From Curtobacterium sp. MMLR14_010 (lineage in GTDB: Bacteria; Actinomycetota; Actinomycetes; Actinomycetales; Microbacteriaceae): a DNA stretch of 64,000 nt. Shown here piece after piece: positions 24,588-34,114 of the stretch. The translations under genes were made by a program, and so were the position numbers. The stretch is taken from contig NZ_MJGV01000079.1 of assembly GCF_001865015.1 (NCBI RefSeq), positions 161,984-225,983 on the forward strand. The letters run 5' to 3'. Below the pieces are notes generated by a model. The model searched no databases. It had not been told where the DNA came from and saw only the letters and a program-made list of their open reading frames with translations. Each line of letters starts with the position of its first letter. Position 1 is the stretch's first letter.

Positions 24588-25538
24588 ATGCAGCAGGTCC
24601 GTCTCGAATCGCGTCCCACGGGCGGCGCGCGTCTCGACACGGTCTACCGGCCAGGAGGCCCGCTCGACCTGGCAGCGACCCTCCGGCCCCTGCAGCGCGG
24701 CTCCGGCGACCCGGCCTTCCGCGTGGTCGGCTCCGACGTGTGGCTCGCGCTCCGGACGCCGGCGGGTCCCGCGTCCGTGCTGCTCCGGCGGACCGGGGAC
24801 GCGGTCGCGATCTCGGCGTGGGGCGACGGCGCCACGTGGGCCGTCGAGCACGCCCCGGACCTGCTCGGCCGCGGGGACGACTGGTCCGACCTCGACGTCA
24901 CCGCGCACCGGTTCGTCGCCGACGCCCGGCACCGGCAGCCCGGGCTCCGGCTGTGCCGCACGAACACCGTCGTCGCGATGCTCGTGCCGGCGATCATGGA
25001 GCAGAAGGTCACTTCGCGTCAGGCCTGGGGTGCGTGGCGGTACCTGCTGCGGCGTCACGGCACGGCGGCTCCCGGACCGGCACCCGTCGGCATGGTCGTG
25101 CCGCCGTCCGCTGCGGAGTGGGCGCGCATCCCGAGCTGGGAGTGGCACCGCGCCGGCATCGAACCCGGGCGGAGCGCCACGGTCATGCGGGCGGTCAAGG
25201 TCGCGGCGTCCCTCGAGCGCACCCTGTCCCTCGGCCGCGGTGGCGCCGTCGTGGCCGCGCGGCTGCAGTCGATCCCGGGCATCGGGGTGTGGACGGCCGC
25301 CGAGACCACGCAGCGCTCCCACGGCGACCCGGACTCCCCGAGCGTCGGGGACTTCCACGTGCCGGCGCTCGTCGGGTGGGCGCTGACGGGCGGCCCCGTG
25401 GACGACGACGGCATGCTCGAGCTGCTCGAACCGTGGCGCGGGCACCGGCACCGGGTCGTCCGGCTGATCGGCGGCAGCGGCTTCCGGAAACCGGCGTTCG
25501 GACCGCGCATCACGATCCAGGACCACCGCCACCACTGA
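24588..25538 (+). CDS. DNA-3-methyladenine glycosylase (AlkA-like, HhH-GPD)
   Basis: 316 residues. The C-terminal half shows the helix-hairpin-helix LQSIPGIGVWTAAETTQR followed by the catalytic Asp in SVGDFHVPALVGWAL, the base-excision pattern of AlkA-type enzymes. AIMEQKVTSRQAWGAWRYLL is the conserved helix before it. The N-terminal ~100 residues are a degenerate TATA-box-like region. It removes alkylated bases. It diverges from pfkA and ends before a MarR gene. Confidence 0.9.
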   Translation: MQQVRLESRPTGGARLDTVYRPGGPLDLAATLRPLQRGSGDPAFRVVGSDVWLALRTPAGPASVLLRRTGDAVAISAWGDGATWAVEHAPDLLGRGDDWSDLDVTAHRFVADARHRQPGLRLCRTNTVVAMLVPAIMEQKVTSRQAWGAWRYLLRRHGTAAPGPAPVGMVVPPSAAEWARIPSWEWHRAGIEPGRSATVMRAVKVAASLERTLSLGRGGAVVAARLQSIPGIGVWTAAETTQRSHGDPDSPSVGDFHVPALVGWALTGGPVDDDGMLELLEPWRGHRHRVVRLIGGSGFRKPAFGPRITIQDHRHH

Positions 25539-25568
25539 CGGCGGTGTCCGGGCCGCGTGCCCTGCTGC

Positions 25569-26033
25569 TCAGTCGACCAGGTCGGCCGGGCCCAGCGCGC
25601 TCTGGAGGCGGGCGCTGACGGACCGGAGCGTGTCCGCGTCGTCGGCCACGGGCCTCCAGAACAGCTGCTCGAGTGCCGCGGTGTGCGCGCGGATGCCGGC
25701 GAGCACCGCTCGGCGCCCGTCCGGGGTCATCACGACCCAGCTGCCCCGTCCGTCGGTCGGGCAGTCCGTGCGCTCGACGAGTCCGCGGGAGACCATGCGG
25801 GTGACCTGGTGGCTGACGCGCGACTTCTCCCAGCCGATGCCCGCCGCCACGTCGCGGACACGCAGGCGGTGGTCGACCTGGCGGTGCAGGCCGATGAGGA
25901 TCTCGAACTCGGGCGTGGAGATGCCGGCGCCCTGCTGGACGGCGTGGTCGAGGGCCCGGTCCAGTCGTCGCCAGACGTCGTGGTACGCGTCCCACGTGGC
26001 CCAGTCATGGACCCCGTCGCCCTGCTTCGACAT
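25569..26033 (-). CDS. MarR family transcriptional regulator
   Basis: 154 residues from ATG 26033; a TACGCT hexamer ends 6 bases upstream, implying a leaderless mRNA. A longer reading to 26099 has no signal. The winged helix is VRDVAAGIGWEKSRVSHQVT RMVSRGLVER-like with the wing TDGRGSWVVMTPDGRR. It diverges from the PutA homologue by 150 bases, so control of that gene or of itself is plausible. Confidence 0.9.
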   Translation of the reverse strand: MSKQGDGVHDWATWDAYHDVWRRLDRALDHAVQQGAGISTPEFEILIGLHRQVDHRLRVRDVAAGIGWEKSRVSHQVTRMVSRGLVERTDCPTDGRGSWVVMTPDGRRAVLAGIRAHTAALEQLFWRPVADDADTLRSVSARLQSALGPADLVD

Positions 26034-26095
26034 GTCGTCAGCGTATCCACCCAGACGGCCAGCCGTGGGCAGGCCGTCCGGGTCGCCCCACCGGA

Positions 26096-26111
26096 TCATC
26101 CGTCGGGATGA
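26096..26111. promoter_or_regulatory. Inverted repeat TCATCC-N4-GGATGA, candidate MarR operator
   Basis: 6-bp perfect arms 62 bases from the MarR start and 72 bases from the PutA-like start. A second pair of arms, GACGGCC (26054-26060) and GGCCGTC (26072-26078), lies closer to the MarR promoter. Confidence 0.4.
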
Positions 26112-26183
26112 CGCTCAGCTGACTCTTCGCCGTCGTCCGGCGCGCTCCGAGGTCATGCCGGTGGGTCCCCATACGATCGATCC

Positions 26184-29100
26184 ATGGCGACCGCTCGACT
26201 CCAGGACTGCACCGACGACGTCGTCGCCCTCGTGCGGCGGTGGGTCGCCGCGTCCGCCGACGTGAAGCCCGACCCGGGTGCGGCGCGGCTGGCGGCGGTC
26301 CTGCGCGACGAGCAGGGCCTCGACTTCACGCTCGGGTTCGTCGACCGGGTCGTCCGACCAGAGGACCCGCGGGTCGCCGCTCGGCAGCTCGAGGAGATCA
26401 GCCAGGACGTCCCCGACGAGCTCGCGTGGTACCTCCGCGGTGCCGTGACGCTCGGCGGCGGCTTCGCGACGATGGCGCCGTGGGCCGTCGTCCCCACCGC
26501 CCGCCGGATCCTGCGCCGGATGGCCGGGCACCTCGTCGTCGACGCGACGCCGGCCAAGCTCGGACCGGCCCTCGCGAAGGTCGCTGGCGGCGCGACCGTG
26601 CTCGACGTCCACCTCCTCGGGGAGACGGTGCTCGGGGTCGCGGGGAGTGACCGACAGCTGCAGCGCACCATGGACCTCGTCCGGCGCGACGACGTCGACC
26701 GCGTGACCGTCTCGGCGAGCACCGTCGTGCCGCAGATGTCCCTCTGGGCGTTCGACCAGACCGTGGAGCGCATCGCCGACCGGCTCGAGCCGCTGTTCCG
26801 GCTCGCGGCGTCGACCCCGGGCACCGAGGGCCGTCCGACCACGTTCGTGACGCTCGACACCGAGGACCACCACGACCTCGACGTGACCGTCGCCGCCTTC
26901 CGCCAGCTGCTCGACCGTGACGAGTTCCTCGGGCTGCCCGCCGGCGTCATGCTGCAGGCCGCCCTGCCCGACACCGCCGGTGTGCTGGAGTCCCTGACCG
27001 AGTGGGCCGTCGCCCGCCGGGCCCGCGGCGGAGCGCCGATCACCGTCCGGCTGACCGAGGGCGCCTCGCTGGCGACCGAGCGCGTCGACGCACTGCTGCA
27101 CGACCGGCCGCTCGCGACCTGGGGCACGTCGACCGAGACCACCACCGCGGCCCTGCGGCTGCTCGACACCGCGCTCACCCCGGAGCGCACCGACGCCGTG
27201 CACGTCGGGGTCGCCACGCAGGACCTCTTCGCCGTCGCGACCGCGTGGGTGCTCGCCGAACGGCGCGGGGTGACCGACGCGGTGGAGGTCGAGATGCAGC
27301 TCGGCATGACCGCGACGCACGCCGACGCCGTCCGTGCCGACGTCGGGCGGATCGTGCTGTCCACCCCGGTCGTCCACCCCGACGAGTTCCGCTCGGCGAT
27401 CGGCTACCTCGCCCGACGGCTGCAGCAGAACGCCGACCCGCAGGGCTCCGCCGCCAGTGCCTTCGAGATCGACCACGACCAGGCCGCCTTCGAGCGGGAG
27501 CACCAGCGCTGGCTCAGCGCCGTCGCCGCGCTCGACGCCCCCGTGGCGGCGACGCACCGCACGCAGGACCGCCGTCGTGCCCTGGGCGAGCCCGTCCCGG
27601 CCGTGTCGACGACCACCTCGGACACCGACCCGACGGTCCCTGCCAACCGGGCCTGGGCCGCCGACGTGTTGCGTCGCGTGCCGGCGTCGAAGGCCGGGGC
27701 GCAGACCATCCGCGGCTCCCGGGTGCTCGACCGCACCAAGCTCGAGCGGATCATCCGCAGCACCGCGCAGGCCGGCGTCAACTGGGGGCGGCAGGACCCG
27801 GTCGACCGCGCCGAACTCCTCGACCTGATCGCCCACGAGCTCGAGACCCGTCGCGCCGATCTGGTCGAGGCCGCCGTCGCGGAGACCGCTGCCACCCTCA
27901 CCGAGGCCGACGCCGAGGTCAGCCAGGCGGTCGACCACGCGCACATCGCCGCCGAGCAGGCCCGCGGACTGCTGGAGGTCACCGACGCGGCCTTCGTGCC
28001 CCCGCGCCTGACCGTCGTCGCGCCCTCGTGGGACTCCCCGATCGCGGCCACCGCCGGCGGGGTGCTCGCCGCGCTCGCCGCGGGCAGCGGCGTGCTGCTG
28101 AAGCCGGCGCCCGAGGCCAAGCGGACCGGGGCCGTCCTGGCCGACGTGCTGTGGGACGCCGGGGTGCCGCACTCGCTCCTGCAGCTCATGGACCTCGACG
28201 AGGACGTCCTCGGGCGCCAGCTCATCGCGCACCGGGCCGTCGACCGCATCCTGCTCACGGGCTCCACCGAGACGGCGAGGTCCTTCACGTGGTGGCGCGC
28301 CGGACTCCCGCTCACCGCGGACACGACCGGCAAGAACGCGATCGTGGTCACCCCCTCGGCGGACTTCGACCTCGCCGTGCAGGACGTCGTCCGCTCCGCG
28401 TTCGGGCGGGCCGGGCAGCAGCGGACGGCGGCGTCCCTCGTGGTACTGGTAGGTTCCGTCGGCGAGAGCGAGCGCTTCCGCCGTCAGCTCGTCGACGCCA
28501 CGCGCTCCCTCCGGGTGGCCTGGCCGGACGACCCCGCGGCGCAGATGGGCCCGCTCGTCCACGAACCGGCCGGTGCCGCACTGCGCGGGCTCACCGAGCT
28601 CGGCCCGGGGGAGACCTGGCTCGTGCAGCCAGAGGCGCTCGACGACTCCGGTCGGCTCTGGTCCCCGGGCATCCGCGACGGTGTCCGACCGGGCAGCGAC
28701 TTCCACCAGACCGAGTACGGCGTGCCGGTGCTCGGCATCATGCGCGCCGAGACGCTCGGGGACGCGATCGCGATCCAGAACGGCACGGACTTCGGCCTCA
28801 GCGCCGGGCTCCACTCCCTCGACGTCGACGAGGTCTCCGACTGGCTGCACCGTGTCCGGGCCGGCGACCTCGTCGTCAACCGCGCCACCACGGGATCGGT
28901 CGTCCGACGCCAGCCGCCCGGTGGCTGGAAGCGGTCCGCGGTCGGCCCCGGCACGAAGCCCGGCGGGCCGTCGTACGTCGCCTCGCTCGGGCGCTGGGAG
29001 CCGGTGCCCCGGACGGTGCACCAGAGCATCCAGCTGCACGGGTTGCCGGCGCGGGTCGCCGCCGTGATCGAGGCCGCCCGCAGCGGGCTGCGGTTCGAGG

Positions 29101-29753
29101 AGTTCGACCAGGTCCGGGCAGGCGCACTCAGTGACGTGCGGGCGCGCAAGGCCCGGTTCGGAACCGCGCGGGACACCGCCGGGCTCGGCGTCGAGCGGAA
29201 CGTCCTCCGCTACCGGCCCCAGTCCGTGATCCTGCGCCAGGCGGAGTCGGCCTCCAGCGGGGACTTCGTCCGGGCGCTCGTCGCCGCGACCGCCGCTCGT
29301 GCACACGTCCTCCTGAGCACGGCCCGCCCGCTGCCTGGTCCCCTCACGCAGCTCTTCGCCGCCAACCGGCCGCCGCTCGACGTCGTCGACCACCTCGTCG
29401 AGTCGGACGAGGAGTTCCTCGCCCGTGCGGAGTCGGGCGCGGTGTTCCGCGACAACTGGTCGAACCCGACCGAAGAGCCGGAGGACGCCATCGACATGGT
29501 GCTGGCGCAGTCGCGCGAGCAGCCGAAGCACACCGCGTTCGGCGGCCCGGGGGCGCGCATCCGGCTGATCGGCGGGGACGCACTGGCGCTCGAGGAGGCG
29601 CTCGGCGCCAGCATCGACGTCGCGATCTTCGACGCACCGGTCGTCGAGGCCGGCCTGATCGAGATGCTGCCGTACCTCCGCGAGCAGTCGGTGTCGATCA
29701 CCACGCACCGCTTCGGGTCGATCGACCCCCGGTTCGCCGCCCTGCGCATCTGA
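26184..29753 (+). CDS. PutA homologue (proline dehydrogenase + P5C dehydrogenase) with substituted active sites
   Basis: 1189 residues, full length. The leaderless start (TACGAT 6 bases before ATG) is sound. PRODH part (about 60-440): LLGETVLG, TLDTEDHHDLDVTVAAFRQL and YLARRLQQNADPQGSA are recognisable. The usual RLVKGA is RLTEGA (Glu292 for Lys), the LQAYL Tyr is Ala260, and the E after RRL is Gln. P5CDH part (about 500-1000): LKPAPEAKRTGAV and FHQTEYGVPVLGIM are intact. The catalytic Cys of GQKCSAA is Arg747 (GQQRTAA) and the usual E before SGKNA is Asp. Both activities are probably lost or changed. Family: PutA; function: unproven. A further domain lies at the C-terminus (~1000-1189). Confidence 0.85.
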   Translation: MATARLQDCTDDVVALVRRWVAASADVKPDPGAARLAAVLRDEQGLDFTLGFVDRVVRPEDPRVAARQLEEISQDVPDELAWYLRGAVTLGGGFATMAPWAVVPTARRILRRMAGHLVVDATPAKLGPALAKVAGGATVLDVHLLGETVLGVAGSDRQLQRTMDLVRRDDVDRVTVSASTVVPQMSLWAFDQTVERIADRLEPLFRLAASTPGTEGRPTTFVTLDTEDHHDLDVTVAAFRQLLDRDEFLGLPAGVMLQAALPDTAGVLESLTEWAVARRARGGAPITVRLTEGASLATERVDALLHDRPLATWGTSTETTTAALRLLDTALTPERTDAVHVGVATQDLFAVATAWVLAERRGVTDAVEVEMQLGMTATHADAVRADVGRIVLSTPVVHPDEFRSAIGYLARRLQQNADPQGSAASAFEIDHDQAAFEREHQRWLSAVAALDAPVAATHRTQDRRRALGEPVPAVSTTTSDTDPTVPANRAWAADVLRRVPASKAGAQTIRGSRVLDRTKLERIIRSTAQAGVNWGRQDPVDRAELLDLIAHELETRRADLVEAAVAETAATLTEADAEVSQAVDHAHIAAEQARGLLEVTDAAFVPPRLTVVAPSWDSPIAATAGGVLAALAAGSGVLLKPAPEAKRTGAVLADVLWDAGVPHSLLQLMDLDEDVLGRQLIAHRAVDRILLTGSTETARSFTWWRAGLPLTADTTGKNAIVVTPSADFDLAVQDVVRSAFGRAGQQRTAASLVVLVGSVGESERFRRQLVDATRSLRVAWPDDPAAQMGPLVHEPAGAALRGLTELGPGETWLVQPEALDDSGRLWSPGIRDGVRPGSDFHQTEYGVPVLGIMRAETLGDAIAIQNGTDFGLSAGLHSLDVDEVSDWLHRVRAGDLVVNRATTGSVVRRQPPGGWKRSAVGPGTKPGGPSYVASLGRWEPVPRTVHQSIQLHGLPARVAAVIEAARSGLRFEEFDQVRAGALSDVRARKARFGTARDTAGLGVERNVLRYRPQSVILRQAESASSGDFVRALVAATAARAHVLLSTARPLPGPLTQLFAANRPPLDVVDHLVESDEEFLARAESGAVFRDNWSNPTEEPEDAIDMVLAQSREQPKHTAFGGPGARIRLIGGDALALEEALGASIDVAIFDAPVVEAGLIEMLPYLREQSVSITTHRFGSIDPRFAALRI

Positions 29754-29800
29754 CCTGCCAGGTCCGCGTTCGTTGCGGACGCGACCAGGGCCTCCAGGCT

Positions 29801-29830
29801 GGTCCTGGTCCTGGTCCTGGTCCTGGTCCT
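29801..29830. repeat. GGTCCT x5 microsatellite
   Basis: Five perfect 6-base units in the untranslated gap after the PutA homologue, with a further partial GG/CTGG flank. It lies outside any convincing gene. Confidence 0.9.
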
Positions 29831-29873
29831 GTGCAGCGGGACGGGACGCTGATCCCGCTCGGCGGAGATGACG

Positions 29874-29911
29874 GATCCGGTCGGCGGAACGCGAGTCCCG
29901 CCGACCGGATC
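29874..29911. terminator. 14-bp stem terminator between convergent genes
   Basis: Perfect arms 29874-29887 and 29898-29911 (GATCCGGTCGGCGG and its complement) with a 10-base loop, between the PutA homologue and a minus-strand small gene. Confidence 0.75.
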
Positions 29912-29936
29912 GGTCAGACATCCGAACGAGAACGGG

Positions 29937-30134
29937 TCAGTCCTCGGTGTCGCCCTCGTCCTCGGCCTCGACGCCGGTCTCGTCCATGCGGTCGCGCAGG
30001 TGGTCGGCCATCGACGCGGCACCCTCGGACCCGTGGTCGTGGTTCACCTGCTCGATCAGGCCGGACAGCTTCTCGTGGTTGGTCGCGTCCGTGGCGCCGT
30101 CCATGACGGGTTCGGTCTGCTCGTTGTCACTCAT
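29937..30134 (-). CDS. Small acidic protein (65 aa), unknown
   Basis: Begins MSDNEQTEPVMDGATDATNH and ends in an acidic tail; no membrane segment or Cys. The ATG has a TAGCGT hexamer 7 bases upstream, so a leaderless mRNA fits. The His-rich NHDHGSEGAASMADHLRDRM middle could bind metal, but that is a guess. Function unknown; similar in style to the 60-aa protein at 63753-63935. Confidence 0.7.
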   Translation of the reverse strand: MSDNEQTEPVMDGATDATNHEKLSGLIEQVNHDHGSEGAASMADHLRDRMDETGVEAEDEGDTED

Positions 30135-30420
30135 GATCGGGACGCTACGCGCGGTTCCCGTGCGTGCTCGTGGGTCTGTCCGGTCTGTGCCTCGAACTGG
30201 GGGAGACAGCTCCTCTGTCCCCCTTTCGGTGGACCGGCTAGTGTCGTCCCCAGCGAGCCACACCCGATCGGCGGTTCCCCTGACTGCCGCAGGTTCGCAC
30301 GAAGCATCGACGCTCCGGTCCCTCTGGAGCGTCCCTGCGCCCGGGGCCGGGGCGCCCTTGCTCGACCCGGCCTCGACCGGGTCTCGACCGGGGTCCGACC
30401 CCGCCTCGACCGGGTCTGGG

Positions 30421-30789
30421 TCAGCGCTTCCGGCCGGTCCCCACGAGGGCGATCTCAGCCACGGCCAGGCCCGTCGCCAGCCAGAACTGGCGCCTGCCGA
30501 TCCGACCCCACCGGCCGCCGAGCAGCATCAACGGCAGCATCGTGACCGCGTGTCCGGCATCGATCGCGGCACCGAGGGTGTGTGCGTTGCCGGAACCGGC
30601 CCGGAGGAGCAGCGCGGCCTGCACCAGGTGGCGCACCCCGAGGACACGGTGGAACGCGGCCGTCCCGCTCGTGGCGTCGACCCCACGTCGGGCGCTGGCG
30701 AGGTGTTCGACCCCGAGCCCGGCGCGGACGCCCTCGGCGACGGTCTGACGCTGCACGAGTGCGGCGCGGACCGCGCGCTGGCGGCTCAT
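30421..30789 (-). CDS. Small membrane protein (122 aa), unknown
   Basis: The ATG at 30789 overlaps the stop of the SDR gene upstream (ATGA); a longer start at 30879 would overlap that gene. There are two hydrophobic stretches (about residues 67-90 and 100-116), with an AFHRVLGVRHLVQAALLLRA segment. I do not recognise the family. The coupling suggests it works with the SDR enzyme. Confidence 0.65.
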   Translation of the reverse strand: MSRQRAVRAALVQRQTVAEGVRAGLGVEHLASARRGVDATSGTAAFHRVLGVRHLVQAALLLRAGSGNAHTLGAAIDAGHAVTMLPLMLLGGRWGRIGRRQFWLATGLAVAEIALVGTGRKR

Positions 30790-31781
30790 CGTCGGCGTCC
30801 CGCTGCGACGGCGACCGCACCGGCGATGCCGAGCGCTGCGCCGATGATCCCGTTGCCGAGACGACGGTTCTCCACCCACCAGGTCTGCGGCGACCAGGCG
30901 TGCGCGTTCTCGTCGAACACACCGTGTGCGCCGTGGTCGCCCTCGACGGGGTCGTAGAGGTTCGACGGCAGCGACTGGCCGTCCTTCGAGGCGATCTGCT
31001 GCCCGGAGACCAGGGTCTTCGCGGCGTACCAGTCGGCGAAGCGCCCGCTGATCCGGTTGCCGAGGATCGTGTAGACGGTGGACTCGCCGACCCAGGTGCG
31101 GCGGCGGGGCCGCTCGGCGGTCGCGGCGATGGCGCGGGCACCGACCTCGGGCTGGTAGATCGGCGCGACGGGCTGCGGGTGGTGCGGCAGCTGCGACTTG
31201 ACCCAGTTGAACTGGATCGTGTTGAGCGCCGGCATGTCGACGCGGGACACCTGCACCTTGCTGCCCTGCTCGATGAGCTCGGAGACGACGGACTCGGTGA
31301 ACCCGACGATCGCGTGCTTGGCCCCGCAGTACGCGGCCTGCAGCGGGATGCCCCGGAAGCCGAGCGCCGAACCGACCTGGATCACGTGGCCGTGGTCGCG
31401 CGGCACCATGCGCGTGAGTGCGGCGCGGGTGCCGTTCACGAAGCCGAGGTACGTCACGTCCAGGGCCCGCTCGAAGTCCTCGGGCGCGGTGTCGAGGAAG
31501 CGGCCGAAGACGCCCACCATGACCCCGTTCACCCAGAGGTCGATCGGGCCGAGCTCGGCCTCGATGCGGTCAGCGGCGCGCTCGACGGCCTCGCGGTCGG
31601 CGACGTCCACGGAGAGTGCGAGACCGCGCTGCCCGGCGGCCACGACCTCGGCGGCCGCGGCGTCCACGCCCTCCTGGCCGCGGGCGATCACGGCCACGTC
31701 CCACCCCTTGGCGGCGAGCTCCCGCACCGTCGCTCGTCCGAGTCCTGCCGAACCACCGGTCACCACTGCCACACGTGTCAT
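30786..31781 (-). CDS. Short-chain dehydrogenase/reductase (SDR)
   Basis: 331 residues from the ATG at 31781, which has TACAAC 7 bases upstream. Cofactor motif TGGSAGLGRATVRELAAKG, NG at LWVNGVMVGVFG, and the catalytic YxxxK in YCGAKHAIVGFTESV are present. A C-terminal extension with a membrane-like segment (GNGIIGAALGIAGAVAVAA) distinguishes it from simple SDRs. Substrate unknown. Its stop overlaps the next gene. Confidence 0.9.
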   Translation of the reverse strand: MTRVAVVTGGSAGLGRATVRELAAKGWDVAVIARGQEGVDAAAAEVVAAGQRGLALSVDVADREAVERAADRIEAELGPIDLWVNGVMVGVFGRFLDTAPEDFERALDVTYLGFVNGTRAALTRMVPRDHGHVIQVGSALGFRGIPLQAAYCGAKHAIVGFTESVVSELIEQGSKVQVSRVDMPALNTIQFNWVKSQLPHHPQPVAPIYQPEVGARAIAATAERPRRRTWVGESTVYTILGNRISGRFADWYAAKTLVSGQQIASKDGQSLPSNLYDPVEGDHGAHGVFDENAHAWSPQTWWVENRRLGNGIIGAALGIAGAVAVAAGRRR

Positions 31782-31862
31782 GCCTCCAGTTGTACGCACG
31801 CCCCGGCGCCGTCACTCAGCGATGTCCCCCGGGCGCGCTGCCCGGCGGGCAGACTGAGCGGC

Positions 31863-32477
31863 ATGGACACCCACGAGGACGACGTCATCGAGGAAGCCCC
31901 GCCCTCCTGGGTCCTGCGGACGCCGACTCGGCGGCGGGAGGTCTGGCCCCTGCCGGCGTTCGCCGCGGTCCTCGCCGTGGTGCTCGTCGTCGTCCCCGTG
32001 CGACTCGGCGACCCGGTCTCGGTCGTCGTCGGATCCGTGTCGGGCTTCGCCGTGACGGCCGGCGCGGTCATGCTGGCCGTCGCCGGACGGACGGCCTACC
32101 GGGAGCAGTCGCGTGCGGCCTCCTGGCGGTTCCACGTGGTGGGGGTGGTCCTCGGGTTCGGCACCGCGACGATCCTGGCGCTCGGCAGCCTGGCACGGGG
32201 CCACTTCATCGGTCTGGGTTCTGGCGGCCTCTTCATGGCCTGGCAGGTCTTCCTGCTCGCGCGCTCGGTCCCGCGGTTCGACCGGCTCGTCGCCGCCGTC
32301 TGCGCGACGGCGCTCGCCGTGGGCGGAGCGACCCTTGCGGTGCTCGGCGTGGTCCTGCCGGACGTCCCGGAGTCGCGCGAGGCCGTCTGGATCGGCCCGG
32401 GCACCCTCGTCGCGGTCGTGGCCGCGGTCGTCGCCGTGCTCCAGTTCCGTGTCGCCCGTACCGCGCCGCCAGACTGA
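31863..32477 (+). CDS. Membrane protein, unknown (204 aa)
   Basis: A hydrophilic N-terminus with DEDD-like charge, then about six hydrophobic segments between residues 28 and 195. No recognisable motif. The ATG has AGACT/CAGACT 7 bases upstream. It diverges from the SDR gene by 81 bases and converges with DUF2071. Function unknown; it may be a transport-like or sensor protein. Confidence 0.7.
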   Translation: MDTHEDDVIEEAPPSWVLRTPTRRREVWPLPAFAAVLAVVLVVVPVRLGDPVSVVVGSVSGFAVTAGAVMLAVAGRTAYREQSRAASWRFHVVGVVLGFGTATILALGSLARGHFIGLGSGGLFMAWQVFLLARSVPRFDRLVAAVCATALAVGGATLAVLGVVLPDVPESREAVWIGPGTLVAVVAAVVAVLQFRVARTAPPD

Positions 32478-32496
32478 GCGAGCGCGCTCGGCGTGC

Positions 32497-33270
32497 TCAG
32501 CGCCCGGCACCGAACCGCGTCGTGACACCGGGGGAGTACAGCACCGAGTCCGGCGCCAGCGACGTCAGCGCGAGCGGCAGTCCGGCGGCGCCGATCAGGT
32601 CGTCCCGGAGCGTCGCGATCGACCCTCGGTGCAGCGCCCACGGCTCGTGCTCGTTCGGCCAGTAGCGCGTCGCGCCGGCCCGTCGCACGTGCATGCCCCA
32701 CCGTGCCGTCAGGAAGGTCTCGAGCGTGCTCGGCTCCGCGATCGCCTCGCCCACGTCGACCTCGACGAGGGAGCGCAGGTGTGACCCGTGCCGCCGCATC
32801 GCATACCCGACACGGCCGTCGCCGGAGCGGTACTCGGCGTTCGCCCACCAGTACGGCAGGCCGGTGGCCACGCGGGCGCCGATCGTCGGCAGGAGCTTCC
32901 CCGCGTCGAGCGACAGGAACACCACCCCGTGCTGCCCGTGTTCGTCCAGCGTGTAGACGCGCACGTTGACCTCGACGAAGTCGCCGATCGACCCGGTCCG
33001 GCCCAGCGGCCCGAGCAGCGGGAACCGGGTGTCCTCGAACCGGAACCCGATGAGGCCCACCCAGGTGGTCACGCCGTCGTCCACCCCGTCGACGCTCATC
33101 GTGTCGGGCCGCGTCCCGGCGGGCAGCAGGGGAGCGACGGCGGACACGTCGACGCGCCAGTGCACGAAGACGACGTCGAGCCAGTCCTGCGAGATCCAGG
33201 GACGGCCCGTCAGGCCGGGGGCGACGGACTGGAGGCTCGGCACGGCTCCCACGGGTCGGCTGTCGGTCAC
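32497..33270 (-). CDS. DUF2071 (YqjF-like) protein
   Basis: 257 residues; the GTG overlaps the stop of the upstream nitroreductase (GTGA). The pattern [59 protein letters not shown] and [14 protein letters not shown] is that of DUF2071, a family of uncharacterised soluble proteins often co-transcribed with redox enzymes. Function unknown. Confidence 0.9.
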   Translation of the reverse strand: MTDSRPVGAVPSLQSVAPGLTGRPWISQDWLDVVFVHWRVDVSAVAPLLPAGTRPDTMSVDGVDDGVTTWVGLIGFRFEDTRFPLLGPLGRTGSIGDFVEVNVRVYTLDEHGQHGVVFLSLDAGKLLPTIGARVATGLPYWWANAEYRSGDGRVGYAMRRHGSHLRSLVEVDVGEAIAEPSTLETFLTARWGMHVRRAGATRYWPNEHEPWALHRGSIATLRDDLIGAAGLPLALTSLAPDSVLYSPGVTTRFGAGR

Positions 33271-34097
33271 GGGGTGCTCGGGTCGTCACGATGGCGGGTC
33301 ACGGGAGCATCGTCCCACCCGGTCTGCGGCGTCGCACAGGTCCCTCGGAACACGTACTGCGACGGACGCTTCCGTTCGTTCGACACCCAGTCGATCGCTG
33401 GACGCCGACGTTCGGGCGGCAGGTACCCGATCCGGTACACGGCCATCAGCTCGAGCTCCGGCGGGACCTCGAGCAGCTGTTCGACCTCGGTCCACGACTC
33501 CTCGATCTCCATCGGGAACGAGACGAACTGGATGCCGAGGCCGAGTTCGGTCGTCGCGAGCCAGATGTTCTCCATCGCCGCACCCATGCTGAACACCGAG
33601 TAGAACGCGTTCCTCGCTTCCTTCCGGTACTCGGCACGGTCGAGCATCACGCCGAGCAGCAGCGGCGACCCGGCCACGAGCTTCCGGTTCTCCTCGCCGA
33701 GGGTCTGCGGCACCCGGAGCGTGTTCAGCAGGAACTGCCCGCGCTTGGTGAACACCTGGCCGGTGAACGGGCGCAACGGCTTCGGGAGCTTGTCGAAGAG
33801 CATGCCGTCACGGCGCTCGTCCATCTCCGCCTGGCTGAACCGGAAGTAGGGCCGGTACCGCTCGAAGAACGTGCCCTCCGACATCGTGCGGGTCATCGCC
33901 CGCCCGCTGATCGCCGCGACCTGGTCGATCGTCGACCGTTCCTCGACCAGCACGAAGCGCCACGGCTGGCTGTTCAGCTGCGACGGAGCCCGGCCGGCCA
34001 ACTCGACCAGGAGCCGCTGGTGCTCCTCGGACACGGGATCCGGCAGGAACGCACCGTTCGTCGTGCGTCGGCGTCGGATGGCCTCGATGAGCTCCAC
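33267..34097 (-). CDS. Nitroreductase family protein
   Basis: 276 residues from GTG 34097 (GGGAGGACAGCA upstream). FMN-binding [20 protein letters not shown] opens the domain; [17 protein letters not shown] and a central [20 protein letters not shown] helix are typical of NfnB/RdxA-like flavoproteins. It has an insert of about 50 residues ([20 protein letters not shown]). It reduces quinones or nitroaromatics with NAD(P)H. The downstream DUF2071 gene overlaps it, so they are one unit. Confidence 0.9.
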   Translation of the reverse strand: MELIEAIRRRRTTNGAFLPDPVSEEHQRLLVELAGRAPSQLNSQPWRFVLVEERSTIDQVAAISGRAMTRTMSEGTFFERYRPYFRFSQAEMDERRDGMLFDKLPKPLRPFTGQVFTKRGQFLLNTLRVPQTLGEENRKLVAGSPLLLGVMLDRAEYRKEARNAFYSVFSMGAAMENIWLATTELGLGIQFVSFPMEIEESWTEVEQLLEVPPELELMAVYRIGYLPPERRRPAIDWVSNERKRPSQYVFRGTCATPQTGWDDAPVTRHRDDPSTP

Positions 34098-34114
34098 TGC
34101 TGTCCTCCCTGGCG

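Noticed and set aside
29801..29830. Coding microsatellite or phase-variable gene
   Set aside because: The GGTCCT repeat lies between genes, outside any supported reading frame.
26115..29921. 1268-aa minus-strand reading frame opposite the PutA homologue
   Set aside because: A codon-position mirror of the plus-strand gene with no family motifs.
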